Shown piece by piece: positions 1-8,097 of a stretch of DNA of 10,305 nt; the stretch's first letter is position 1, and each line of letters starts with the position of its first letter. Made by a program: the position numbers and the translations under genes. The notes beneath the pieces are model-generated. The model did no database searches. It worked only from the letters and a program-made list of their open reading frames with translations, and was not told the DNA's origin. This DNA comes from Synergistaceae bacterium (lineage in GTDB: Bacteria > Synergistota > Synergistia > Synergistales > Aminobacteriaceae): positions 1 to 10,305 of the forward strand of contig WRBZ01000024.1 in the NCBI GenBank assembly GCA_009784305.1, written 5' to 3'.

Positions 1-1326
1 AAGGTAATAGTTGGAGGACGGCTTTCAGATAAAAAGGGATTAAATATGCCGGGAACTGACTTATCGCTGCCTGCTCTGTCCGAAAAGGACAAAGAAGATA
101 TTAAATGGGGAATTGAAAATGGAATGGAATACCTGGCCGTTTCATTTGTAAAAAAACGTTCAGATATTTTAGAAGTTCGGAGACTTATAGATGAACTTCA
201 AGGAAGTATGAAAATAATAGCAAAAATAGAGACTCGTCATGCTGTTGAAAACCTTGATGAAATAACAGATGCCGTAGATGGCGTTATGGTGGCACGAGGA
301 GACCTTGGAGTTGAGATAGCGACTGAAGAAGTTCCTCTGGTGCAGAAGCGCATAATAGGAATATGCCGCGCAAAAGGTAAAGTGGTTATCGTTGCGACTC
401 AGATGTTGGATTCAATGATCCGTAACCCGCGTCCGACGAGAGCTGAAGCAAGCGATGTGGCAAATGCTGTGTTTGACGGGACTGATGCGGTTATGTTGTC
501 CGGCGAAACAGCCGGCGGTCTTTATCCTGTACTGGCAGTTCACACTATGAGAAACATAGTTTCAAAAGCTGAACAGGAGCTTTTAAAATGGAGCGTTCCA
601 TTTACACATAAACAGGGAATAAAAGGCGTTCCTGATGCTGTTAGCAGCGCTGCCGTGTTAGTGGCTCAGGAAGTAGAGGCTTCCGCGATAGTATCACTGA
701 CGAAGAGCGGAGTATCAGCGCGCATGGTCAGTAAAAACAGGCCTGATTGTAAAATACTTGCGGCTACCCCGTCAATTAAAACATGGAGGGAATTAGCTCT
801 CTGGTGGGGGGTGCTGCCGTTCCGCGTATCTGAGTTTGCGAGCCAGTCAATGGCTACCGAAGAAGCTATCAGCGCAAGCATTAGGAATGGATACATAAAA
901 GAGGGGGAACTGCTTGTTCTGACGGGCGGAGTGCCTTTTGGACTGTCCGGGACGACCAATATGCTTGAAGTACATACGTCAGCGGCAGTAATAGCCTCCG
1001 GGTTTCCATTGGTCAGAAAATCGTTCTCGGGTAAACTTTTTATAGCTCATTCCGATGATGAATTAATTGATAAACTTGATGAAAGCTGTGTTCTTGTTGT
1101 CCGCAACCTGAACAAAGACTATCTGCCATTCGTAAACAAAGCGGGCGCTGTTATAGCCGAAAGTTCAAGTGTAAAATCAATAGGGGCGCTTTGCGCCATG
1201 GAAAAAAACATTCCATGCATCGTCGGAGTTTTAGATGCCACCAGTTTGCTTGCGGGTTATGATGTGATTACGATCGACGGTATACGCGGGCATATATATC
1301 GCGGTAAGGTTCGTCTTATTGTATAG
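1..1326 (+). CDS. pyk: Pyruvate kinase, 5'-truncated by the window edge
   Basis: This gene encodes the last step of glycolysis, transferring phosphate from phosphoenolpyruvate to ADP to give pyruvate and ATP in the cytosol. The frame is open from base 1 (it reads KVIVGGRLSDKKGLNMPGTD), so the ATG at 46 is internal and the true start lies upstream; about 441 residues are visible. Family motifs seen are the active-site AKIE (nt 220-231), MVARGDLGVE (286-315) and TQMLDSM (397-417), then RAEASDVANAVFDGTDAVMLSGET. A regulatory C-domain follows (roughly nt 640-1010). The last 100 or so residues form an extra C-terminal domain like that of Bacillus-type pyruvate kinases, related to the mobile phosphohistidine domain of PEP-utilising enzymes; here the usual TSHAA motif with its histidine is absent. 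The stop is 8 nt before cdaA, suggesting co-transcription. The residues that decide K+ dependence are outside the window. Identity is very secure. Confidence 0.97.
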   Translation, partial: KVIVGGRLSDKKGLNMPGTDLSLPALSEKDKEDIKWGIENGMEYLAVSFVKKRSDILEVRRLIDELQGSMKIIAKIETRHAVENLDEITDAVDGVMVARGDLGVEIATEEVPLVQKRIIGICRAKGKVVIVATQMLDSMIRNPRPTRAEASDVANAVFDGTDAVMLSGETAGGLYPVLAVHTMRNIVSKAEQELLKWSVPFTHKQGIKGVPDAVSSAAVLVAQEVEASAIVSLTKSGVSARMVSKNRPDCKILAATPSIKTWRELALWWGVLPFRVSEFASQSMATEEAISASIRNGYIKEGELLVLTGGVPFGLSGTTNMLEVHTSAAVIASGFPLVRKSFSGKLFIAHSDDELIDKLDESCVLVVRNLNKDYLPFVNKAGAVIAESSSVKSIGALCAMEKNIPCIVGVLDATSLLAGYDVITIDGIRGHIYRGKVRLIV

Positions 1327-1334
1327 GTAAATAC

Positions 1335-2162
1335 ATGTGGGGAAATTTTCGAATAAATGATTTTTTCGATATTTTCGTAGTAGCCCTTTTAATTAATCGC
1401 GCGCTGGTGTTTTTGGCCGGCACACGCGCAGTACAGCTAATAAAGGGTTTTTTAATGCTTGGAGTATTGGCGGTTGTTGTAGATTTCTTCGAGTTTCGTC
1501 TTATGTCTTGGATTTTCAACCATTTTTTTGCGGTTTTATTTATCGCCCTGACTGTATTATTCCAGCCGGAATTACGAAATTTCCTTGAAGAGATAGGAAG
1601 AGGAAATTTATGGCGACACAGAATAAAAAAGGAAGAAGCGGAAACAAGGACGGAAGAAATATTGGAAGCGCTTCTTTATTTTAAAGCAAATAAAATTGGA
1701 GCCCTTCTTGTTTTTGAGCAGGGGACAGGATTAAAAGAATACTGGAGGAGCGCGGTAAGAATAAACGCTAAAATCAGCCAGGAATTGATAATATCGATTT
1801 TCTGGAAAGACAACCCTCTCCATGACGGCGCTGCAATAATCAATAGAAATCAAATAATAGCGGGCGCCTGTTATCTTCCTCTTTCAGAGAATGTGGAATT
1901 GTCAAGATGGTTTGGTACAAGACATAGAGCCGCTATCGGAATAACTGATGTTTCTGATGCCATAGTTTTGGTGGCTTCGGAGGAACGCGCTGAGATCTCC
2001 ATGGTGTATAAGGGTCGTTTATCCCGGAATATGAAAGAAGCTCAGATAAGGAAACTTTTAAATTATTATTTTTCAGGAATACGGGATGAAACGCGCCGTG
2101 CTTTTTTATCGAACATAAAATTTTTCTGGAGGAGATTTGCCAATGTATTTTCAAAAAATTGA
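1335..2162 (+). CDS. cdaA: Membrane diadenylate cyclase CdaA (DacA/YbbP type)
   Basis: The protein condenses two ATP into cyclic di-AMP, a second messenger known in other bacteria to control potassium and osmolyte transport and wall homeostasis. The 275-residue protein has three hydrophobic segments at about residues 10-30, 36-54 and 57-77, then a DisA_N cyclase domain from about 95 to 240. Both catalytic signatures are intact: DGA at 164-166 within NPLHDGAAII, and RHR at 196-198 within GTRHRAAIG. Length and layout match the usual CdaA (about 270 residues). The ATG at 1335 has only a weak AGG(T) (1325-1328) that overlaps the pyk stop, so translation may depend partly on coupling to pyk. The 3' end overlaps cdaR by 20 nt. 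The order cdaA-cdaR-glmM is the classical c-di-AMP operon of Firmicutes. An active cyclase is inferred from the motifs; confidence is high. Confidence 0.96.
   Translation: MWGNFRINDFFDIFVVALLINRALVFLAGTRAVQLIKGFLMLGVLAVVVDFFEFRLMSWIFNHFFAVLFIALTVLFQPELRNFLEEIGRGNLWRHRIKKEEAETRTEEILEALLYFKANKIGALLVFEQGTGLKEYWRSAVRINAKISQELIISIFWKDNPLHDGAAIINRNQIIAGACYLPLSENVELSRWFGTRHRAAIGITDVSDAIVLVASEERAEISMVYKGRLSRNMKEAQIRKLLNYYFSGIRDETRRAFLSNIKFFWRRFANVFSKN
2128..2134 (+). promoter_or_regulatory. Shine-Dalgarno site that fixes the cdaR start
   Basis: GGAGGAG lies inside the end of cdaA, 8 nt before the ATG at 2143. The in-frame TTG at 2137 is only 2 nt away from this site, too close to be used. The ATG is therefore the better start, and ribosomes finishing cdaA can reinitiate here. 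Confidence 0.8.
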
Positions 2163-3363
2163 CGATATCCTCACAAAACCGTTTTCTTTGTGGATAGTAT
2201 CAATTATTATTGCTGTTGGATTGTGGGTCTATGTAATCGGGGAGGGGGAGGATACAGAGATGCGCAGGGCAATATCATGCAGGATCGAATATGTTAACGT
2301 AGCTCCCCAGCTTGAAATAAAAAATAGATTGAATGAAGTATGGGTTTATGTTTCCGGGCATGATAATGAAATTTATGACTTAAACTCAACGAAAATAACT
2401 TGTGAAGTAGATGCCCGGGGTCTCACGGCGGGACGCTACATGCTCCCTATAAACGTAACTCTTCCAAGTGGAATAAGGCTTAGGGAGCTTCGTCCTTATC
2501 AGGCAGATATTGAATTTATCCGTTACGCTGACCGTCTTGTTGATGTTGAAGTCGTTCTTCCCAAAGATCTTCCGGCTGGATTTTATCTGGATTCCGTTGA
2601 GATTGTTCCCAAACAAGTCACCATAAGAGGGATAGAAAAGGACATTGCGCGTATAGGGAAGATAAAAATTTCACCTACGGCAGAAGAGCTTAGATCGGGG
2701 AAGGAATTGTTTTTACCGCCTGAATTCGAGAGTTCTGAACCTTTCGATGAACATGTTAGTATAGAACCTCAGCAAATCAGGATAAAAGCTGCTCTCGTCA
2801 GCGGAAGCCCACGCCGGATGACCCCGATTAAAGCGCGCATGAGCGGGACGCCTGATGAGGATTACGCGGTTCTCTCAACTACAGTTGCTCCTGCTGAAAT
2901 TTTGGTCGAAGGGCCTAAAGAGCTATTGGATAAATTGGCATTTATTGAAACCGATACTGTTAATATAACCGATATAAGGGAATCAGCGAGCATGGCAGTT
3001 TCGATCAGGCCTCCGCAGGATAGATCGATAAAGGTGCTTGGGGAGGGGACTGTAAGGGTAACTGTGACTTTGCAGCCAATATCCGCTACAAAAGAAATTG
3101 CTAATATTCCTTTGAAAATTGAGGGCGGAGGGCAGGTAATCTGGAAGGCATTTCCTTCTACTGTAACGGTAACAATAGAGGGGCTGCCGTCAAATATCAA
3201 TAGATCAACCGCTGAAAGCATTGATATTACGGCTTATGTTAACGCTGAAAATTTGTTTTCAAAACAAGCTAATCTTCCTGTGAGAACCAGGATCAATTCA
3301 GATTCATTTAAGGTTGTGAAGGTGGAGCCTTATATGGTCTCAATATCAAGTGAACCGGAATAG
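2143..3363 (+). CDS. cdaR: CdaR-like regulator of CdaA (YbbR-domain protein)
   Basis: CdaR is the membrane-anchored partner that modulates the diadenylate cyclase CdaA in Gram-positive models. The 406-residue protein has a short cytoplasmic start, one transmembrane helix at about 15-33 (LWIVSIIIAVGLWVYV), and then an extracytoplasmic region. That region reads as four consecutive beta-rich YbbR-type repeats at roughly 42-127, 132-215, 225-310 and 318-402. Repeat hallmarks are VEVVLPKDLPAGFYLDSVEIVPKQVTIRG, AEILVEGPKELLDKL and STVTVTIEGL. The start was moved from TTG 2137 to ATG 2143 because of the GGAGGAG at 2128-2134. It overlaps cdaA by 20 nt and precedes glmM by 20 nt, the standard cdaA-cdaR-glmM arrangement. 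YbbR sequences diverge quickly, so the call rests on the anchor, the repeats and the context together. Whether it activates or represses CdaA here cannot be read from sequence. Confidence 0.9.
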   Translation: MYFQKIDDILTKPFSLWIVSIIIAVGLWVYVIGEGEDTEMRRAISCRIEYVNVAPQLEIKNRLNEVWVYVSGHDNEIYDLNSTKITCEVDARGLTAGRYMLPINVTLPSGIRLRELRPYQADIEFIRYADRLVDVEVVLPKDLPAGFYLDSVEIVPKQVTIRGIEKDIARIGKIKISPTAEELRSGKELFLPPEFESSEPFDEHVSIEPQQIRIKAALVSGSPRRMTPIKARMSGTPDEDYAVLSTTVAPAEILVEGPKELLDKLAFIETDTVNITDIRESASMAVSIRPPQDRSIKVLGEGTVRVTVTLQPISATKEIANIPLKIEGGGQVIWKAFPSTVTVTIEGLPSNINRSTAESIDITAYVNAENLFSKQANLPVRTRINSDSFKVVKVEPYMVSISSEPE

Positions 3364-3383
3364 GTTGGAAAGGATTTTACACT

Positions 3384-4751
3384 ATGCTGAAAGAAAACAT
3401 TAAGGAGCGTTGCCTGTTTGGGACCGACGGGGTAAGAGATTTGGCTAATCAGGGGATGATGACGCCTGAAATGGCTTTGAGGCTTGGCAGGGCTTATATA
3501 AGATATCTTGTGGAAAGCGGGATTCCGCGTCCTCGTATAGTCGTAGGCAGGGATACAAGAAAATCAGGAATGATGCTTGAATCTGCACTTTCCTCCGGTA
3601 TGGCTTCCGCCGGAGCTGAAGTTTTGCTTCTCGGCGTTATACCCACACCGGGGGTAAGTTTTGCTATCCAGAATTTAGCCGCTGAGGGCGGCGCTGTCAT
3701 AAGCGCATCTCATAATCCAGCCGAGTATAATGGTATAAAATTCCTTGACGGGCAAGGATTTAAACTTTCTGATAACGCTGAGATCACGATAGAGGACATA
3801 TTTGGAGACAGTTTTACTGATGAATGGCGTCCCGGAGGAGCTTCCATCGGCGGAATACGCAGAATCCCGAATATGCTGGAAAACTATGCCAAACGTATTG
3901 CTTCACTCTCAGAGTATGGCGAAAACCTCCCCCCTTCAATGGTATTTGATTGCGCTCATGGAGCGGCTGCTTCTGTCATGCCGATTTTATTGAAAGAAAT
4001 TGGAGCCTCATTTTCTCTCATAGGCGCTGAATCAAATGGGCTCAATATCAATGAAAGCGTTGGGGTAATGTACATCGAGCATCTGGTAAAAAATGTTATC
4101 AACAATAAATATTCTGTTGGAGTCGCTTATGACGGAGACGCCGACAGGGTGCTTATGGTTGACAGCCTTGGTCGAATTATAGACGGAGATATTATGCTTT
4201 GGGTCCTGGGACGCTGGCTTGCCGCAAAAGGCGGGCTTGGCTCAGGAGTCGTTGCAACAGTTATGAGTAACAGAGTTCTTGAAGAAAAACTGGCGGAAGA
4301 TGGCATACAATTGTTCCGTTGTCCTGTGGGCGACCGTTACGTGCTGGAAAAAATGAAGGAATCTGAGGCGTGTCTTGGAGGGGAGCAGTCAGGGCATATA
4401 GTTGTTTTTCCTTATACAAATACAGGAGATGGACTATTTACCACTTTCTTGTTTCTTAAGGCTTGCAACGCGCTTGATGAAAATATCGATACATTGGCGG
4501 ACAGATTCAAACCATATCCTCAGCAATTAAAAAACATCAAGTTGGCGGCAGGAATTACGGTGGAGCGCGAGTTTATACAGAACGCTACTGCAGAGGCTGA
4601 ACTTAGGCTCGAAGGGCGAGGGAGGGTTCTTATTCGCAATTCGGGGACAGAACCGCTGCTTCGCCTATTTGTTGAAGCAGCCGATGAGGAGCTAATGAAA
4701 AAAACTATGCTGTACCTTATGGATATTTTCCGGGTTTATGCAAAGGAATAA
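3384..4751 (+). CDS. glmM: Phosphoglucosamine mutase
   Basis: The enzyme interconverts glucosamine-6-phosphate and glucosamine-1-phosphate, feeding UDP-GlcNAc synthesis for peptidoglycan, outer-membrane glycans and UDP-GlcNAc-derived sugars such as pseudaminic acid. The 455-residue length is normal for the family (about 445-450). Visible motifs in order are LFGTDGVRD (11-19), the phosphoserine loop SASHNP (107-112, catalytic Ser109), the metal loop DGDADR (250-255), the sugar-binding GGEQSGH (332-338) and the phosphate-binding RNSGTEPLLR (418-427). The ATG at 3384 has a GGAAAGGA at 3367-3374 with 9 nt spacing. In several bacteria CdaA and GlmM bind each other and GlmM inhibits the cyclase; conservation of the operon makes that possible here but it is not shown. 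The 3' end is followed 4 nt later by the galU start. Confidence 0.97.
   Translation: MLKENIKERCLFGTDGVRDLANQGMMTPEMALRLGRAYIRYLVESGIPRPRIVVGRDTRKSGMMLESALSSGMASAGAEVLLLGVIPTPGVSFAIQNLAAEGGAVISASHNPAEYNGIKFLDGQGFKLSDNAEITIEDIFGDSFTDEWRPGGASIGGIRRIPNMLENYAKRIASLSEYGENLPPSMVFDCAHGAAASVMPILLKEIGASFSLIGAESNGLNINESVGVMYIEHLVKNVINNKYSVGVAYDGDADRVLMVDSLGRIIDGDIMLWVLGRWLAAKGGLGSGVVATVMSNRVLEEKLAEDGIQLFRCPVGDRYVLEKMKESEACLGGEQSGHIVVFPYTNTGDGLFTTFLFLKACNALDENIDTLADRFKPYPQQLKNIKLAAGITVEREFIQNATAEAELRLEGRGRVLIRNSGTEPLLRLFVEAADEELMKKTMLYLMDIFRVYAKE
4742..4747 (+). promoter_or_regulatory. Shine-Dalgarno site that fixes the galU start
   Basis: AAAGGA near the end of glmM is 8 nt from the ATG at 4756. The longer in-frame ATG at 4738 lies upstream of this site and would add six residues (MQRNNN) with no family resemblance. 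The start at 4756 gives MSPKISRCLFPAAGLGTRF, which fits GalU proteins directly. Confidence 0.7.
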
Positions 4752-4755
4752 TAAT

Positions 4756-5628
4756 ATGAGCCCCAAAATTTCGCGGTGCCTTTTTCCAGCTGCCGGGTTG
4801 GGGACGAGGTTTCTTCCCGTAACGAAGGAAATAGCGAAAGAAATGCTGCCGCTCGTGAATCGTCCCATAATCTCATACGGGGTCGAGGAGGCTGTAAATT
4901 CCGGATGTAATGATATTGTCATAATAACCGGCAGAACAAAGCGATCTATAGAAGACTATTTCGACCGCTCTTTTGAATTGGAAAACCTTTTAAAATCAAA
5001 AGGTAGCATTAAACTATATGAAATAATCCATGCCATAGCTTCAATGGCTAATTTCATGTACGTGCGCCAACCTGAACCGTTAGGCCTTGGACATGCTGTT
5101 TTATGCGGGGAACCGATATGCAGGGACAGCTATTTTGGGGTTATACTTCCGGATGATGTTATTAAAGCGGAATCTCCGGCTTTAAGTCAGCTTATCCGGG
5201 TGCATGAAAAACTTGGCGGATCGGTAATAGCTCTTGAAGAAGTTCCCCGTTCAGAAGTTTCACGCTATGGAATAGTTGATGCCGATGTATTTGATGAAAC
5301 GGAAGGAATTTACAAAATTCGCGATATGGTTGAAAAACCTTCCGTTCATGAATCCCCAAGCCGATTAGCCATAATCGGAAGGTATATACTTTCACCGAAA
5401 ATTTTTAAGATACTTTCCGACACTGAAGCCGGGATAGGAGGAGAGCTTCAACTAACGGACGCTTTAAGGCGCTTGCTTCAGGAGGAGCCTGTATGGGGAG
5501 TTATTTATAAAGGGGAGCGCTTTGACTGCGGAACGCAAGATGGCTGGTTTGCAGCTAACGTAAAACTCGCGATGGAAACACCAGAACTGCGCCGGATAGT
5601 TATTGAGGCAGTAAAAAATTTTTTCTAA
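4756..5628 (+). CDS. galU: UTP-glucose-1-phosphate uridylyltransferase
   Basis: The enzyme makes UDP-glucose from UTP and glucose-1-phosphate, a donor for surface polysaccharides. From ATG 4756 it has 290 residues, typical for bacterial GalU. Motifs are the nucleotide-binding GLGTRFLPVTK (14-24) followed by KEMLP (28-32), QPEPLGLGHAV (105-115), LPDD (131-134), VEKPS (192-196), GRYIL (208-212), GGELQLTDA (228-236) and FDCGTQDG (256-263). The last motif is a slightly divergent form of the usual DCGDKLG. It starts 4 nt after glmM, so translational coupling is likely. Its stop codon forms part of the -35 element proposed for the flagellin promoter. A related nucleotidyltransferase with a different sugar cannot be fully excluded, but GalU fits best. 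It is probably the last gene of the pyk-cdaA transcript, although no terminator hairpin was found after it. Confidence 0.93.
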   Translation: MSPKISRCLFPAAGLGTRFLPVTKEIAKEMLPLVNRPIISYGVEEAVNSGCNDIVIITGRTKRSIEDYFDRSFELENLLKSKGSIKLYEIIHAIASMANFMYVRQPEPLGLGHAVLCGEPICRDSYFGVILPDDVIKAESPALSQLIRVHEKLGGSVIALEEVPRSEVSRYGIVDADVFDETEGIYKIRDMVEKPSVHESPSRLAIIGRYILSPKIFKILSDTEAGIGGELQLTDALRRLLQEEPVWGVIYKGERFDCGTQDGWFAANVKLAMETPELRRIVIEAVKNFF

Positions 5629-5653
5629 AGAGTTTCCTTACATTTTCCGATAA
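5626..5653 (+). promoter_or_regulatory. Candidate sigma-28 (FliA/SigD) flagellar promoter
   Basis: TAAA at 5626-5629 and CCGATAA at 5647-5653 match the sigma-28 consensus TAAA-(about 15)-GCCGATAA. The gap is 16 nt if the missing leading G is counted at 5646, where the base is T. The -35 overlaps the galU stop codon. Transcription would begin near 5660, giving an untranslated leader of about 65 nt. The match and its place before flagellin are seen directly; use by sigma-28 is inferred. Confidence 0.75.
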
Positions 5654-5659
5654 TAAATT

Positions 5660-5725
5660 AGGTAAGTCTGTTCGGAAGGACGCCGGACAAAATATTTAAT
5701 TAAGAATCTCAGGAGGGGAAGCTCC
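5660..5725 (+). promoter_or_regulatory. Flagellin mRNA leader with GGA motifs and small hairpins
   Basis: The leader contains GGA at 5674-5676, 5678-5680, 5685-5687, 5712-5714 and 5717-5719. GTCTG (5666-5670) can pair with CGGAC (5684-5688), placing the first two GGA motifs in a 13-nt loop. A second short stem, GGAG (5712-5715) with CTCC (5722-5725), would cover the Shine-Dalgarno AGGAGG (5711-5716), which is 9 nt from the ATG. This layout resembles the Bacillus hag leader, where CsrA binds one upstream GGA and one at the ribosome site. CsrA control is an inference; no csrA or fliW is in the window. Confidence 0.45.
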
Positions 5726-8092
5726 ATGCGTATTTATCACAATATACCAGCTTTGAATGCCTATAATAATCTCTATATTACGAATACTGAACTTGCCAAA
5801 TCAATAGGAAAGCTTTCTTCCGGCCTGCGTATCAACAGCGCGGCGGATGATGCGGCAGGCCTTGCTATATCGGAGAAAATGCGCGGGCAGATTAGGGGCC
5901 TTGATATGGCCGCGAGAAACGCGCAGGACGGTATTTCAATGGTGCAAACGGCTGAAGGCGCACTGGCGGAAACTCAGGCGATAATCCAAAGGATGAGAGA
6001 ACTTGCGGTTCAAGCTGCTAATGATACCTTAACGCAACAGGACAGGGCTTATATACAAATAGAGATAAATCAGCTCCGTGAGGAAATTGACCGTATAGCC
6101 AATACCACACAATTTAATAAACGAAAGTTATTGGACGGCAGCGGCGCGGCTTTATGGTCGTCCGATACGTTAGAGACTAAAGCCTACATAAGAGGAGCTT
6201 TGCGTCAGACCGATCAATTTAACCAGAAAAATTCAGCGGACGGAAACTATAAAATCGTTGTTAAAGCCATCCCTGGTCAGGGGGAAGTGAAGAAGAGCGA
6301 TATCTTTAAAATTAAACATAAAAATGTCATATCCAATCTCTCAATAGATGAAGCTTCTTTAAAGGGTATTACGATAGATAACCTTCCGGCTGGGAATTAT
6401 ACAGTTTATTCAAAAGTTATCTCTGCTTCTAATTCTTATAATGCGAGAGTTATCCAATCATTTGGCGTTACTACAGGTTCCGATGCTACGGCTCCGTATG
6501 GATTATCGTTCTCAGCAGATGCCGGGACATTCTCAGGCTCAGTCCAAATGTTGTTTGAAGTCACAAATGTGGATGCAGTTTCCAAAACCGTCAATTTCAA
6601 AGTTATAGCCCAAACGCTCGACACTGCGGGAATTGCCCGTACTTTTGTTTTGGATAACCTTCAGGTCAAAGAGGGTGATGTCGCTAGATGGACGGCTTTT
6701 GGGATAAGCAACGATAATTTTTTCAGCCTTAAGACAGGATCTATCGATGAGTGCGGCTATAGCGTCGGCGACAAGATTACTGTTGGAGTCATAAAACAAA
6801 ACGCAGGAACGAACTCAGGCGCTTCTTTATTCTCAATATCAGGAACGCAAAATGCTATGTGGGGAGGAAGATGGGGAGATTCGCTTCCTACAATACAATT
6901 TGCGGTTGGATCGGGCATTCAAGGAAAAGAGGTTCATTTCCGTTCATTTTACTTAAATACCGCTAATGGGATGGTTTACGAAAATGATATTGCCCTGACA
7001 TTTAAAAATACTTATAAACCCGGTACCGGAACTGCCGGCTCCACTATCGCAACATTTATCGCTACATATATAGGGCAAGTCGGTTCAAACGATACTCAAC
7101 TTCGTGACTTGGATAAATTCTGGGATGCTAACGGCAGCTTTATGCTTAACGAACCGCAAACTTTAACAATAAGTCAAGGGAACGGAAAAACAACGACCGT
7201 AACTGTTTATTCAACTGATACTCTGGGTACATTGCAGCAAAAGCTGAATAATGCCATAGCTATCGGTTTGGAGCAGGCAAAATATGCGGTAGATGATACA
7301 ACGCGCTTCGTAACATATGTTACGGAAAACGAAATAGTCGAGAACACATCGCAATCCGTTGCGGGAACGTACATAATCCGATCAATGATAGCGGGCGAAG
7401 GCGGAAAGCTGTCTTTTGCGGGTAATGAAGAGCTAATTAAAGCTTTGTCTTTGAATGTAATAACTCAAGCCAGAGAAAACCAGTTCAGCGTATCGGTACT
7501 GGATGCGCACACGGGAGCAACGGTAGCAAGCAATGTCTTAATCACGGGCAACATGCTGGTGGGGGTTGTGCATCCTAATGTTGACGTGGAAATTGATCCT
7601 ATGGCAAATATTGAGGTTACTTGGGACGATAGAAATAAAAGGTTTAACTTAATGAAAAAAGATACGGATTATGTCTCCGTTCTGCATCTTGTGGATAACA
7701 GCACAATATTCCAGATAGGCGCAAATCAGGGTGAAGACATGGCAATAGACATGGGGAATATGGGAATGAATTCTCTCGGGCTTCTTAAAATAGTTGTTAC
7801 GGACAGAGAATCAGCCACCAGGTCTCTTGGCATATTAGACCATGCAATGACGCTTGTTTCCGCTCAGAGATCGCGCCTTGGCGCATTCCAGAATAGATTG
7901 GAACACACAGTAAACAGCCTTACAACAACCGCTGAAAATCTAACGGCTGCTGAAAGCAGGATACGGGATCTGGATATGGCTAAAGAAATGATGAATTTCA
8001 CGAAAATGCAGATTCTTTCTCAATCCGGCACTTCAATGTTAGCACAGGCTAATCAGCTTCCTCAAGCGGTTCTTCAATTACTTAGGTCATAA
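5726..8092 (+). CDS. fliC: Flagellin with very large central variable domain
   Basis: This is the filament subunit, exported unfolded through the flagellar type III system, so it has no signal peptide. The conserved N-terminal D0/D1 region spans about residues 1-145 ([75 protein letters not shown]). The conserved C-terminal D1/D0 spans about 686-788 and ends [15 protein letters not shown]. Between them lie about 540 residues of surface-exposed, Ser/Thr/Gly/Asn-rich sequence. This includes a stretch near 478-515 ([19 protein letters not shown], then [12 protein letters not shown]) resembling the flagellin IN motif. Common flagellins are 280-500 residues, so 788 is long. No HExxH protease motif is present. 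There is one cysteine, at residue 343. The unit has its own sigma-28 type promoter, a strong Shine-Dalgarno (AGGAGG at 5711) and a terminator, so it is probably monocistronic and expressed late. Neighbouring pseB/pseF suggest O-glycosylation of the central region with pseudaminic acid. Confidence 0.96.
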   Translation: MRIYHNIPALNAYNNLYITNTELAKSIGKLSSGLRINSAADDAAGLAISEKMRGQIRGLDMAARNAQDGISMVQTAEGALAETQAIIQRMRELAVQAANDTLTQQDRAYIQIEINQLREEIDRIANTTQFNKRKLLDGSGAALWSSDTLETKAYIRGALRQTDQFNQKNSADGNYKIVVKAIPGQGEVKKSDIFKIKHKNVISNLSIDEASLKGITIDNLPAGNYTVYSKVISASNSYNARVIQSFGVTTGSDATAPYGLSFSADAGTFSGSVQMLFEVTNVDAVSKTVNFKVIAQTLDTAGIARTFVLDNLQVKEGDVARWTAFGISNDNFFSLKTGSIDECGYSVGDKITVGVIKQNAGTNSGASLFSISGTQNAMWGGRWGDSLPTIQFAVGSGIQGKEVHFRSFYLNTANGMVYENDIALTFKNTYKPGTGTAGSTIATFIATYIGQVGSNDTQLRDLDKFWDANGSFMLNEPQTLTISQGNGKTTTVTVYSTDTLGTLQQKLNNAIAIGLEQAKYAVDDTTRFVTYVTENEIVENTSQSVAGTYIIRSMIAGEGGKLSFAGNEELIKALSLNVITQARENQFSVSVLDAHTGATVASNVLITGNMLVGVVHPNVDVEIDPMANIEVTWDDRNKRFNLMKKDTDYVSVLHLVDNSTIFQIGANQGEDMAIDMGNMGMNSLGLLKIVVTDRESATRSLGILDHAMTLVSAQRSRLGAFQNRLEHTVNSLTTTAENLTAAESRIRDLDMAKEMMNFTKMQILSQSGTSMLAQANQLPQAVLQLLRS

Positions 8093-8097
8093 TGTGT

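Noticed and set aside
2137..2142. TTG start for cdaR giving two extra residues
   Set aside because: The ribosome site GGAGGAG ends only 2 nt upstream of the TTG; the ATG at 2143 has ideal spacing.
2862..3221. Minus-strand reading frame of 119 codons within cdaR
   Set aside because: It is the mirror of a well-supported gene, has no ribosome site and does not resemble any family I know; the same holds for the other minus-strand frames in the window.
4738..4755. Longer galU start at ATG 4738
   Set aside because: No ribosome site at a suitable distance, and the extra MQRNNN has no family support; the AAAGGA lies between the two ATGs.
5629..5725. Terminator after galU
   Set aside because: No G+C-rich hairpin followed by a T run is present; the hairpin at 5666-5688 is followed by mixed A/T sequence and fits a leader structure better.
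6160..7780. Flagellinolysin-type protease domain in the flagellin centre
   Set aside because: No HExxH zinc motif occurs anywhere in the protein.
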